Assembly (NCBI GenBank): GCA_045807765.1
Contig: JBJMGU010000220.1
Coordinates: 1 to 64,000 of the forward strand
Direction: 5' to 3'
Length of the DNA: 64,000 nucleotides
Source: DATENM01 sp045807765
Lineage (GTDB): Bacteria; Acidobacteriota; Blastocatellia; UBA7656
Positions within the stretch are counted from its first letter, which is position 1; the number at the start of each line of letters is the position of its first letter. Of the stretch, positions 57,477-64,000 are shown one piece after another. The translations under genes and the position numbers were made by a program. The notes below the pieces were generated by a model, which was not told the origin of the DNA, made no database searches, and saw only the letters and a list, made by a program, of their open reading frames with translations.

Positions 57477-58231
57477 ACGCTTCGCCGGCGCTCGACGTGG
57501 AGGTTATGACCCGCCCGCAGCCGCGCGTGCTGTGCGTCGCACCCGCCTGGAACGAAGGCGAGCGCATCGCCCGCGTCGTCGGCGCCGTGCCGCGCGACCT
57601 CGTTGAAGCGACAGTGGTCGTGGACGACGGCTCAAGCGACGCGACCCGCGATTACGCCGAAAGCGCCGGCGCGACAGTGATTCGTCAGGGCGCTAACCGC
57701 GGCGTCGGCGCGGCGATTCGCGCCGGCATCGATTATGCGCGGGCCAATGGTTTTGATGTCGTGGTGATTGTATCGGGCGGCGGCAAGACACCGCCTGAGC
57801 AGATTCCGCGACTGGTCGAGCCGATTCTGCGGGGCGAAGCCGAGCTGGTGCAGGGCTCGCGCTACCTCAATGGCGGCGAATACCTGCGCATGCCTTTGCG
57901 CCGCCGTGTCGGCACGCGCGGCTACACCTGGTTGTTTTCCTTCTTCTGCGGCAGGCGGGTCACTGATGCATCAAGCGGATTTCGCGCCATCAAGCTGTCG
58001 TTGTTCGACGACCAGCGCATCAACCTCTGGCAAGAATGGCTCGACCGTTACGAGCTGGAGCCTTACTTGCTCTTCAAAGCCCTGCGCCTGCGCCATCGCG
58101 TTGTCGAGGTTCCGGTGACAATCGAGTACCCGAAGACCGACGGCATCGCTTACACAAAGATGCGCGCCATCACCGATTGGTGGAAGATCTTCCGCCCCAT
58201 CGTCTTTCTGGCCTTCGGCATCAAGCGATAG
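57473..58231 (+). CDS. Family 2 glycosyltransferase (DPM1-like), atypical metal motif
   Basis: 252-aa GT-A fold transferase. Donor-binding VAPAWNEGERIARVV and VVVDDGSSDATRDYAE are normal for dolichyl-phosphate-mannose/glucose synthase relatives, and GRRVTDASSGFRAIKLSLFDD is the acceptor-site region. The position of the DxD metal motif (usually DADGQHPPE) reads VSGGGKTPPEQI, with no aspartate. ATG 57473 overlaps the upstream stop. There are no strong C-terminal membrane helices, but a basic amphipathic end (WWKIFRPIVFLAFGIKR) may associate with the membrane. Converges with the coiled-coil gene with no gap. Confidence 0.87.
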   Translation: MNASPALDVEVMTRPQPRVLCVAPAWNEGERIARVVGAVPRDLVEATVVVDDGSSDATRDYAESAGATVIRQGANRGVGAAIRAGIDYARANGFDVVVIVSGGGKTPPEQIPRLVEPILRGEAELVQGSRYLNGGEYLRMPLRRRVGTRGYTWLFSFFCGRRVTDASSGFRAIKLSLFDDQRINLWQEWLDRYELEPYLLFKALRLRHRVVEVPVTIEYPKTDGIAYTKMRAITDWWKIFRPIVFLAFGIKR

Positions 58232-58606
58232 TCAAGGCGTCTTCTGTTCCAGCTTGTCGAGGCGGTCTTCGAATATCTCGTGTTCGGCCCGCACCTGCAA
58301 AACTTCTTCCGCGAGCATCCTAAATTTCTTGTTGAGCAGGACGAACTGCCTATCAACGTCGGCGAACCGCTGATTCATCTCCGAACGTAATGATTGAATC
58401 TCGGCAGTCAGGCCAACGCGCAGTTGATCCTGGCCAACGCGCAGTTGATCCTGGCCAATACGCAATTGTTCTTGCCCAACGCGCAGTGTTTCAATCTCCG
58501 CTTTCAGGCCGTCACCAATTTCATTGAGGCGTTCCAGCACCGTGGTTATGGGCTGGCTGTCGTATTGTGTCTCATCGGGCAGTTTGTTTGTCGGGTCGTC
58601 GCTCAT
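58232..58606 (-). CDS. Small coiled-coil protein, 124 aa (paralogue of the one at 48068)
   Basis: Unrecognised. The N terminus is acidic (MSDDPTNKLPDETQ); the rest is coiled coil: ITTVLERLNEIGDGLKAEIE, then four heptads LRVGQEQ/LRIGQDQ/LRVGQDQ/LRVGLTA, then SLRSEMNQRFADVDRQFVLL and FEDRLDKLEQ. The VLERLNEI and MNQRFADV parts match the protein at 48068-48430. The heptads are encoded by a 21-bp tandem repeat. No signal or membrane segment. The start is divergent from recQ. Partner and role unknown. Confidence 0.75.
   Translation of the reverse strand: MSDDPTNKLPDETQYDSQPITTVLERLNEIGDGLKAEIETLRVGQEQLRIGQDQLRVGQDQLRVGLTAEIQSLRSEMNQRFADVDRQFVLLNKKFRMLAEEVLQVRAEHEIFEDRLDKLEQKTP
58413..58491. repeat. 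21-bp coding tandem repeat
   Basis: A 21-bp unit (CCAACGCGCAGTTGATCCTGG on the plus strand, 20 of its bases shown as two parts CCAACGCGCAG + TTGATCCTGG) occurs at 58413 and 58434 without mismatch, then in a degenerate copy at 58455 and a partial copy at 58476. It encodes one coiled-coil heptad per unit in the gene at 58232. Confidence 0.9.
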
Positions 58607-58735
58607 ATCACTTCCTCTCTCACCGCATGCCCGAACAGCATCTGTCGGGATTATTGAGTGGGGATCATTCCAACGTCAAGAAAATAGTTCCGTCAGGCGG
58701 CGCGGCGGCGAAGGCTGCAAGCGCCTGCCGGTAGA

Positions 58736-58765
58736 TTGAGAAAGTCATCACCCGCGTGGTATGGT
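58736..58765 (+). promoter_or_regulatory. Possible recQ promoter
   Basis: TTGAGA (58736), an 18-bp spacer and TATGGT (58760) lie about 70 bp upstream of the recQ GTG at 58834. Moderate match only. Confidence 0.4.
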
Positions 58766-58833
58766 TTTCTTTGTTGGTCGTCGAACAATCCAGCGCAATC
58801 CACAACCGACATTAACGCTGAGAGGATACCTGA

Positions 58834-61101
58834 GTGAGCGAGGCCGCGGCGGCGCACGAGGCGCTGCAACAGCATTTTGGCTTCACCGAATTTCGCGAGG
58901 GCCAGGACGAAGTCGTCCAGGCTGTGCTTGCGGGCCGCAACGCGGTCGTCGTCATGCCGACCGGCGGCGGCAAATCGCTCTGCTATCAACTGCCTGCCCT
59001 GATGCGCGAAGGCACAACGCTTGTCGTTTCGCCGCTCATCGCGCTGATGAAAGATCAAGTTGATCAGCTCGCCGAGCGCGGCATCAGTGGCACCTTCATC
59101 AATTCCAGCCTGAGCTACAGCGAAACCAACATTCGCCTGAGCCGTTTGCGCATGGGCGAATACAAGCTGGTTTATGTCGCGCCCGAACGCTTTCGCAGCC
59201 AGGCCTTCATGGATTCAATCGGCGAGACCCGCGTGCGATTGTTTGCCGTTGACGAAGCGCATTGCATCTCGCACTGGGGCCATGACTTCCGCCCCGACTA
59301 CCTGCGGATGAAGCCGGCTATCGAGCAGCTCGGCAATCCGCAGGTCATCGCGCTGACGGCGACAGCGACGCCGCAGGTGCGCGCAGACATCTGCGAGCAG
59401 CTCGGGCTTACGGACGCGCAGGTCTTTGTTGCCGGCTTTGACCGCCCCAATCTCGCCTTGCGCGTCATGCACACGGCGACCGAGCGCGAAAAGATCGACA
59501 CGCTGAAGCGCTTGATCCGCCATGCGGCGGGCGCGGGCATCATCTATGCGGCGACGCGCAAGAGTGTCGAGCAGATTGCCGCCAAGCTCAAGCTCGCCGG
59601 ATTGCGCATTGAGCTGTATCACGGCGGCATGGACGACGGCGAGCGCAGCCGCGCGCAAGACGCTTTCATGCGCGGCGATGCGCAGGCCATCGTAGCGACC
59701 AACGCCTTTGGCATGGGCATCGATAAACCCGACATTCGCTTCGTGGCGCATTTCCACCTGCCGGGCTCAATCGAAGCTTACTATCAAGAGGTTGGGCGCG
59801 CTGGCCGCGACGGACTGCCGTCGGAATGCGTCCTGCTGTTTAACTACGCGGACACGCGCACGCAGCAATTCTTCATCGAAGGCAGCCACCCGTCGCCAGA
59901 GCTGATCAAGCGCGTCTATGACGAGATCGCTTCATTCGGCCTGGAGCGCGTCGAGCTGACGGCGCGCGAGCTCAGCGAGCGATTGCGCGTCAAGAATGAT
60001 ATGTCCATCCATTCGGCGCTCGTCGTGTTGGAGAAGGCCGGCCACATCGAGCGTGGTCGCGCCAGCGAAGCGACCATTCTGGCGCTGATGAAGATGCCAA
60101 TTGACGTGGCGCTCGAAGCCGTCCGCGACGATTCGAATGAAGGCGGCGTGCTGCGCGACCTGATTTTCACGCGCAACGTCAACGAGCGGGAGCAGACAGA
60201 GCTTGATCTGAAGGCCATCGCCGCGCAACTCGGGCTGAGCGACGCACAGATGCGCCGGGCGCTGGCGGCGCTCGAAGCCAAAGGCTTGATCGGTTATCAC
60301 GCGGCGTTTCAGGGGCGCGGCATCCGCTTGCTGGACGCGCCGCCGGCGCGGGCCTTGCGGGTTGACACCAGAGAGCTGGCCGCGCGCGCCGCCGCTGAAC
60401 AGGGAAAGCTGCGGCGCATGATCGATTATTGCTATCATAAGGCTTGCCTGCGCACCTACATTCTGAAATACTTCGGCGACCGCAAACAGGCGCCGGCGTG
60501 CGAGAGCTGTTCGAGCTGCGCGCCCGCCGACGCGCGTTACCTTGAAGAAGAGCGTATCCAGGCGCCGCCCGCGGGCACCTTGCGCATGGGCCGCGCACGG
60601 AAAGCCGAGACCAACCGGGCGACCGAACTTGAGCAGTTCATCATCGAGCAAGCGCCAGCCGGCGTCGAGTTGCGCGAACAACTAAAAGCGCGCGCCGCCA
60701 GCCGCCGCGCGCTGACGCGGGCCGAATCCGCGGGCGATGCGCCGCGAGAGCGTGCGCGCAAGCCGAACCTGGCACAGATGACCGTCGTCATCAAGATACT
60801 CAGTTGCATCGCCCGCATCGAGCGCGAATATGGCCGGGGCCGTTTCGGCAAGGGAACGGTGGCGGCAGTCTTGCGCGGCTCGACCAGTAAGCAGGTGCTT
60901 GAAAGCAAGCTCAACAAGCTCTCGACCTATGGCTTGTTGAGCGATATGCGGCAGGACGAGATTACCGCTTACATCAAAGCATTGATTGATGCCGCGTGCG
61001 TCGCCGTCGAAAAAGGTCTCTATCCAACGGTGAGCCTCACCGATTTCGGGCGCGAGGTGATGCACCGCCGCGCCGAAGTCATGCTGGAATTGCCGGATTG
61101 A
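58834..61101 (+). CDS. recQ: ATP-dependent DNA helicase RecQ
   Basis: 755-aa 3'-5' DNA helicase for repair and recombination. Start is GTG 58834, preceded by GAGAGGATA. Superfamily 2 motifs: I VMPTGGGKSLCYQ, II VDEAHCISHWGHDFRPDY, III ALTATATPQV, V ATNAFGMGIDKPDIRFVAH, VI YYQEVGRAGRDG. The RecQ zinc region is RMIDYCYHKACLRTYILKYFG ... CESCSSC (Cys4). A winged-helix RQC-type domain follows (VIKILSCIARIEREYGRGRFGKGTV, SKLNKLSTYGLLSDM). No HRDC domain is evident. Longer than E. coli RecQ (609 aa) because of extra helical segments between the helicase core, the zinc region and the RQC domain. Confidence 0.94.
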   Translation: MSEAAAAHEALQQHFGFTEFREGQDEVVQAVLAGRNAVVVMPTGGGKSLCYQLPALMREGTTLVVSPLIALMKDQVDQLAERGISGTFINSSLSYSETNIRLSRLRMGEYKLVYVAPERFRSQAFMDSIGETRVRLFAVDEAHCISHWGHDFRPDYLRMKPAIEQLGNPQVIALTATATPQVRADICEQLGLTDAQVFVAGFDRPNLALRVMHTATEREKIDTLKRLIRHAAGAGIIYAATRKSVEQIAAKLKLAGLRIELYHGGMDDGERSRAQDAFMRGDAQAIVATNAFGMGIDKPDIRFVAHFHLPGSIEAYYQEVGRAGRDGLPSECVLLFNYADTRTQQFFIEGSHPSPELIKRVYDEIASFGLERVELTARELSERLRVKNDMSIHSALVVLEKAGHIERGRASEATILALMKMPIDVALEAVRDDSNEGGVLRDLIFTRNVNEREQTELDLKAIAAQLGLSDAQMRRALAALEAKGLIGYHAAFQGRGIRLLDAPPARALRVDTRELAARAAAEQGKLRRMIDYCYHKACLRTYILKYFGDRKQAPACESCSSCAPADARYLEEERIQAPPAGTLRMGRARKAETNRATELEQFIIEQAPAGVELREQLKARAASRRALTRAESAGDAPRERARKPNLAQMTVVIKILSCIARIEREYGRGRFGKGTVAAVLRGSTSKQVLESKLNKLSTYGLLSDMRQDEITAYIKALIDAACVAVEKGLYPTVSLTDFGREVMHRRAEVMLELPD

Positions 61102-61131
61102 TCGAAGACGCATTTCTCTATTGGAGTGATA

Positions 61132-62253
61132 ATGGACTCACAACCGACCGTAACGGGCGTTTTGCAGCTCAACGAAAAAGGCTTCGGCTTTCTTCGTCAG
61201 GCGGCGAACAATTACCTGCCCGGCCCGAAAGACATCTTCGTCGGGCGCAACCTGATTCAGAAGTACGCGCTGCGCGAAGGCGTGATGATTGTGGGCCGCG
61301 CGACCCCGAGCGACGCAGGCCGCGGGCGCGCGCAATCCGACCAGCTCAGCCAGATTGAGACCATCAACGAGATGGCGCCGGAAGCTTACACGCACCGGCC
61401 AGAGTTCACCCGTTTGACCAGCGTTGACCCAACTGAGCGATTGGAGCTTTCCGAAGGCAACGACAACCTTTCAATGCGCGTGCTCGACCTGATCGCGCCC
61501 ATCGGCAAGGGCCAGCGCGGCTTGATCGTCGCGCCGCCGAAGACTGGCAAGACGACGCTCATCGAAGAGATCGCCGAAGCCGTCGCCGATAACCATCCCG
61601 AAACGCATCTGGTCGTCCTGCTGATTGACGAGCGTCCCGAAGAGGTCACGCATATGAAGCGGCGCGTGCGCGGCGAAGTCGTCGCTTCGTCGGCGGATCA
61701 AGGCGGCGAGCTGCACCTGCAAATTGCTCGGCTGGTTCATGAGCGCGTCAAGCGCATGGTCGAATGCGGCGAGGACGTGGTGATGTTGCTCGATTCGATC
61801 ACCCGGCTGGCGCGCGCCTCGAATCGTGAGACCAGCCGCCGCGGTCGCACCATGAGCGGCGGCGTGGATTCGCGGGCGATGGAGTTCCCGCGCAAGTTCT
61901 TCGGCGCGGCGCGCAAGGCCGAAGAAGGCGGCAGCTTGACGATCATCGCCACGGCACTGATCGATACCGGTAGCCAGATGGACGAAGTGATCTTTCAGGA
62001 GTTCAAAGGGACGGGCAATCTGGAGATCGTCCTCGACAGAAAGCTTGCCGAGCGCCGCATCTTCCCGGCCATAGACATCTCGAAATCGGGGACCCGCAAA
62101 GAAGAGAAGCTCTTCGATCCCGACTCCATGCCGCAGATCAATCTGCTGCGCCGCGCCCTCGCCGGCAAAAAGTCTATCGAAGCGATGGAGCTGTTGTTGA
62201 AGGGCCTGACCGATACGAAGACCAACCGCGACTTTCTCGCCCGCTTAAAATAA
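61132..62253 (+). CDS. rho: Transcription termination factor Rho (short form)
   Basis: 373-aa RNA-dependent ATPase ending untranslated transcripts. ATG 61132 has a GGAG ribosome site. The N-terminal cold-shock/OB RNA-binding part (TGVLQLNEKGFGFLRQ ... DIFVGRNLIQKYALREG) begins almost at residue 8, so the helical Rho_N domain found in most Rho proteins (~419 aa) is missing. The ATPase core is intact: Walker A VAPPKTGKTTLIEEIA, LLIDERPEEVTHMKR, Walker B VVMLLDSITRLARA, Q-loop SGGVDSRAMEFPRKFFGAARK and R-loop GTGNLEIVLDRKLAERR. It follows recQ by 30 bases. Confidence 0.95.
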   Translation: MDSQPTVTGVLQLNEKGFGFLRQAANNYLPGPKDIFVGRNLIQKYALREGVMIVGRATPSDAGRGRAQSDQLSQIETINEMAPEAYTHRPEFTRLTSVDPTERLELSEGNDNLSMRVLDLIAPIGKGQRGLIVAPPKTGKTTLIEEIAEAVADNHPETHLVVLLIDERPEEVTHMKRRVRGEVVASSADQGGELHLQIARLVHERVKRMVECGEDVVMLLDSITRLARASNRETSRRGRTMSGGVDSRAMEFPRKFFGAARKAEEGGSLTIIATALIDTGSQMDEVIFQEFKGTGNLEIVLDRKLAERRIFPAIDISKSGTRKEEKLFDPDSMPQINLLRRALAGKKSIEAMELLLKGLTDTKTNRDFLARLK

Positions 62254-62322
62254 GGACTCACGGCGCTGTCGAGTCCACCCGGCCTTCCTTCGACCATCGT
62301 CCGCTAATTGCTTTGCGCCGTT

Positions 62323-62351
62323 TTGCCACAGACCGGCGAGTGTAATATAAT
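62323..62351 (+). promoter_or_regulatory. Strong sigma-70 promoter upstream of the phospholipase-B-like gene
   Basis: TTGCCA (62323-62328), a 17-bp spacer and a consensus TATAAT (62346-62351) lie 50 bp before the ATG at 62402. This is the best housekeeping promoter match in the window. Confidence 0.65.
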
Positions 62352-62401
62352 CGCCGCCGCAAGCACTCCAATAGCGATTGACCAGTCACAAGGAGGGTTT
62401 T

Positions 62402-63979
62402 ATGTTACAGCGTATGAGCCGCATTGCGGTGGCGTTCGGTATTGCCGTGTCGTTGGCGCTGGTGGCGAACCTGCCACGGGTCACAGCGCAGACGGATGCC
62501 AAAGGCGACCCGCTCGCGAAAGCCACGCGCACGGAACGCAACGGCTGGATCTACCTGCATCTTGAAGGCACGCCCGATGAAGTCGGCTATCAGCACGGCT
62601 GGCTGCTGGCGCGCGAGATCGATGACGCCTTGCGCGTCTTCAAGAAGTACTTGCAGCGCGTCACCGCGCACGACTGGGCATTTTATCGCAACGCCGCGCA
62701 CGAGATGTTCTGGAGCAAGCTCGACGACGAGTACAAGCACGAGATTCAAGCCATCGCCCGCGGCGCTTATGCGCGCGGCGTGCACATTGACGCCGACGAC
62801 GTGCTGGCGATGAACGGCTGGATGGAGCTGGCGTTTTATTACATCCCGTCGCTCACGCAGGCGCGCATAGACGACCCCGAACTGCATCAGTCGCCGCCGC
62901 CCGCCTGCTCGGCCTTTGTCGCCACCGGCAGCTATACCAAAAATGGTGACATCGTTATGGCGCACAACAACTGGATCGATTACTTGATCGGTCGTCACTG
63001 GAATATCATGGTCGATCTAAAGCCGGCGGCGGGCCACCGCATCCTGATGGATTCGTTCCCCGGTTTCATCCATTCAGGCGATGATTTCTATGTGAACGAT
63101 GCCGGATTGATGGTCACTGAAACGACGATCAGCGACTTCAAAGGATTCGACCCGGCGGGGCTGCCGGAGTTCTACCGCATACGCAAAGCCACGCAGTACG
63201 CCGATTCGATTGACGGCTGGCTGAAGGTGATGATGGATCATCCAAACGGCGGCTATGCTAACGACTGGCTGATTGGCGACCGCAAGACGGGCGAGATCGC
63301 GCGGCTCGAAAACGGTCTCAAGAATAACATCGTCGAGCGCACCAAAGACGGTTACTTCGTCGGCTCGAACTTCCCCGTCCATGAAAAAACGATTAAGGAA
63401 GAGACGAGCTTTGACCCGAACGGCACGACCAACGGCGCCAATGCACGGCATCGCCGCTGGGACGAGCTGATGAAAGAAAACCGCGGCAAGATCGATGTCA
63501 CGCTGGCCAGGAAGTTTCTGGCTGATCATTATGACGGGACGCGCAAGCGCAACGGCGGCTCGGCCAATACCCTCTGCGGCCATGTCGAACTGGACGACAA
63601 GGGCGCGAACAGCGACTGGCGCAGCTTCTATCCCGCCGGCGCATCAAACGCCAAAGCTACAGACGGGCGGCTGGCCGCTGAGATGAAATTCTGGGCGGCG
63701 ATTGGTCATGCGTGCGGCGCGGATTTTAGGCTCGATACGTTTTTGAAAGCGCACCCGGAATACGAGTGGCAGCGCGAGCTGGCTGGTGATATGCCGAGCG
63801 GCGCGTGGACATTATTTGCAACGACGACGCCGGCGACCGGAGCGAAAGCCCGCAACCGTGGGCCGATAGACACGCAAATCCAGACGCCCTATCCAAACGA
63901 CGTGAGGAACCGGCAGCGCGGGCCGCTCGGAGACCCAAAGGCGCCCTTGCCCGGTGACACGCGCCCGCCAATCAGGTAA
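62402..63979 (+). CDS. Phospholipase B-like / C45-type Ntn hydrolase, secreted
   Basis: 525-aa exported hydrolase. ATG 62402 has a GGAGG ribosome site; the signal peptide is MLQRMSRIAVAFGIAVSLAL followed by VANLPRVTAQ. The Ntn nucleophile is Cys169 in PPACSAFVATGSYTKNGDIVMAHNNW, so the preceding ~168 residues would form a prodomain or light chain. PGFIHSGDDFYVNDAGLMVTET and NGGYANDWLIGDRKTGEIARL match phospholipase B-like proteins, which cleave lipids or peptides/amides. It could instead act on acyl-amide or penicillin-like substrates; substrate unknown. The C terminus is Pro/Arg-rich. Near the end of the window; complete. Confidence 0.85.
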   Translation: MLQRMSRIAVAFGIAVSLALVANLPRVTAQTDAKGDPLAKATRTERNGWIYLHLEGTPDEVGYQHGWLLAREIDDALRVFKKYLQRVTAHDWAFYRNAAHEMFWSKLDDEYKHEIQAIARGAYARGVHIDADDVLAMNGWMELAFYYIPSLTQARIDDPELHQSPPPACSAFVATGSYTKNGDIVMAHNNWIDYLIGRHWNIMVDLKPAAGHRILMDSFPGFIHSGDDFYVNDAGLMVTETTISDFKGFDPAGLPEFYRIRKATQYADSIDGWLKVMMDHPNGGYANDWLIGDRKTGEIARLENGLKNNIVERTKDGYFVGSNFPVHEKTIKEETSFDPNGTTNGANARHRRWDELMKENRGKIDVTLARKFLADHYDGTRKRNGGSANTLCGHVELDDKGANSDWRSFYPAGASNAKATDGRLAAEMKFWAAIGHACGADFRLDTFLKAHPEYEWQRELAGDMPSGAWTLFATTTPATGAKARNRGPIDTQIQTPYPNDVRNRQRGPLGDPKAPLPGDTRPPIR

Positions 63980-64000
63980 AGCGCAGCGCCAGAGCGCAAG

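Noticed and set aside
62254..62276. GGACTC...GAGTCC hairpin directly after the rho stop
   Set aside because: The stem is only 6 bp and no T-tract follows, so a terminator is not supported.

Overview
The window is a high-GC bacterial chromosome segment, densely coding on both strands. I see no rRNA, tRNA, CRISPR array, transposase, integrase or phage gene. The gene content fits Acidobacteriota, probably near Blastocatellia: a transmembrane Ser/Thr kinase with TPRs, a VWFA-related protein of the type common in that phylum, a CBM9/DUF5916 outer-membrane protein, and an ECF sigma/anti-sigma/DUF4097 cassette. The phylum is inferred from this content and not proven. A BamA/TamB cluster shows the cell has an outer membrane.

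Layout. 0.1-7.5 kb: TPR kinase, a small unknown protein, a frameshifted RIC (iron-centre repair) gene divergent from a Crp/Fnr regulator with an FNR/DNR-like palindrome between them, an atypical ROK protein and the SthA transhydrogenase. 7.8-11.4 kb: ECF sigma factor, zinc-finger anti-sigma and two DUF4097 envelope proteins. 11.6-15.4 kb: threonine aldolase, cytidylate kinase, riboflavin synthase and a RibBA whose GTP cyclohydrolase half has lost two zinc cysteines. 15.5-23.8 kb: a coupled TamB / BamA-like / SurA-like operon for outer-membrane assembly. 23.8-27.4 kb (minus): GT39-like glycosyltransferase and M3 peptidase. 27.6-32.4 kb: purF, two unknown proteins, purM and a zinc-ribbon membrane protein. 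32.5-34.1 kb: a dehydrogenase/acyltransferase pair for an amino-sugar. 34.2-40.3 kb: ArsC-like protein, a metallo-beta-lactamase exonuclease immediately before NAD-dependent ligA, and an incomplete PotAB-like transporter. 40.4-43.1 kb: carbamoyltransferase and sugar epimerase. 43.1-51 kb: HDAC-like deacetylase, an orphan ABC ATPase, the CBM9/DUF5916 protein, a coiled-coil protein, a VWFA protein and HemW. 51.1-56.2 kb: a giant secreted protein joining a beta-helix to a gingipain-type (C25) cysteine protease. 56.5-64 kb: epimerase, GT2, a second coiled-coil paralogue, RecQ, a short Rho and a phospholipase-B-like hydrolase.

The most unusual feature is structural. About a dozen long inverted repeats lie between genes, most with arms built from short tandem units of 7, 8 or 10 bp. 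At least five unit families share this architecture although their sequences are unrelated. Several end directly at a start codon that lacks a visible Shine-Dalgarno sequence. Two lie inside the 5' coding ends of the BamA-like and SurA-like genes and are translated just ahead of, or into, the signal peptide.

The genes work together mainly in envelope biogenesis and its stress response (sigma/anti-sigma/DUF4097, TamB-BamA-SurA, sugar and glycosyl genes), nucleotide and riboflavin biosynthesis, and DNA maintenance (exonuclease-LigA, RecQ).
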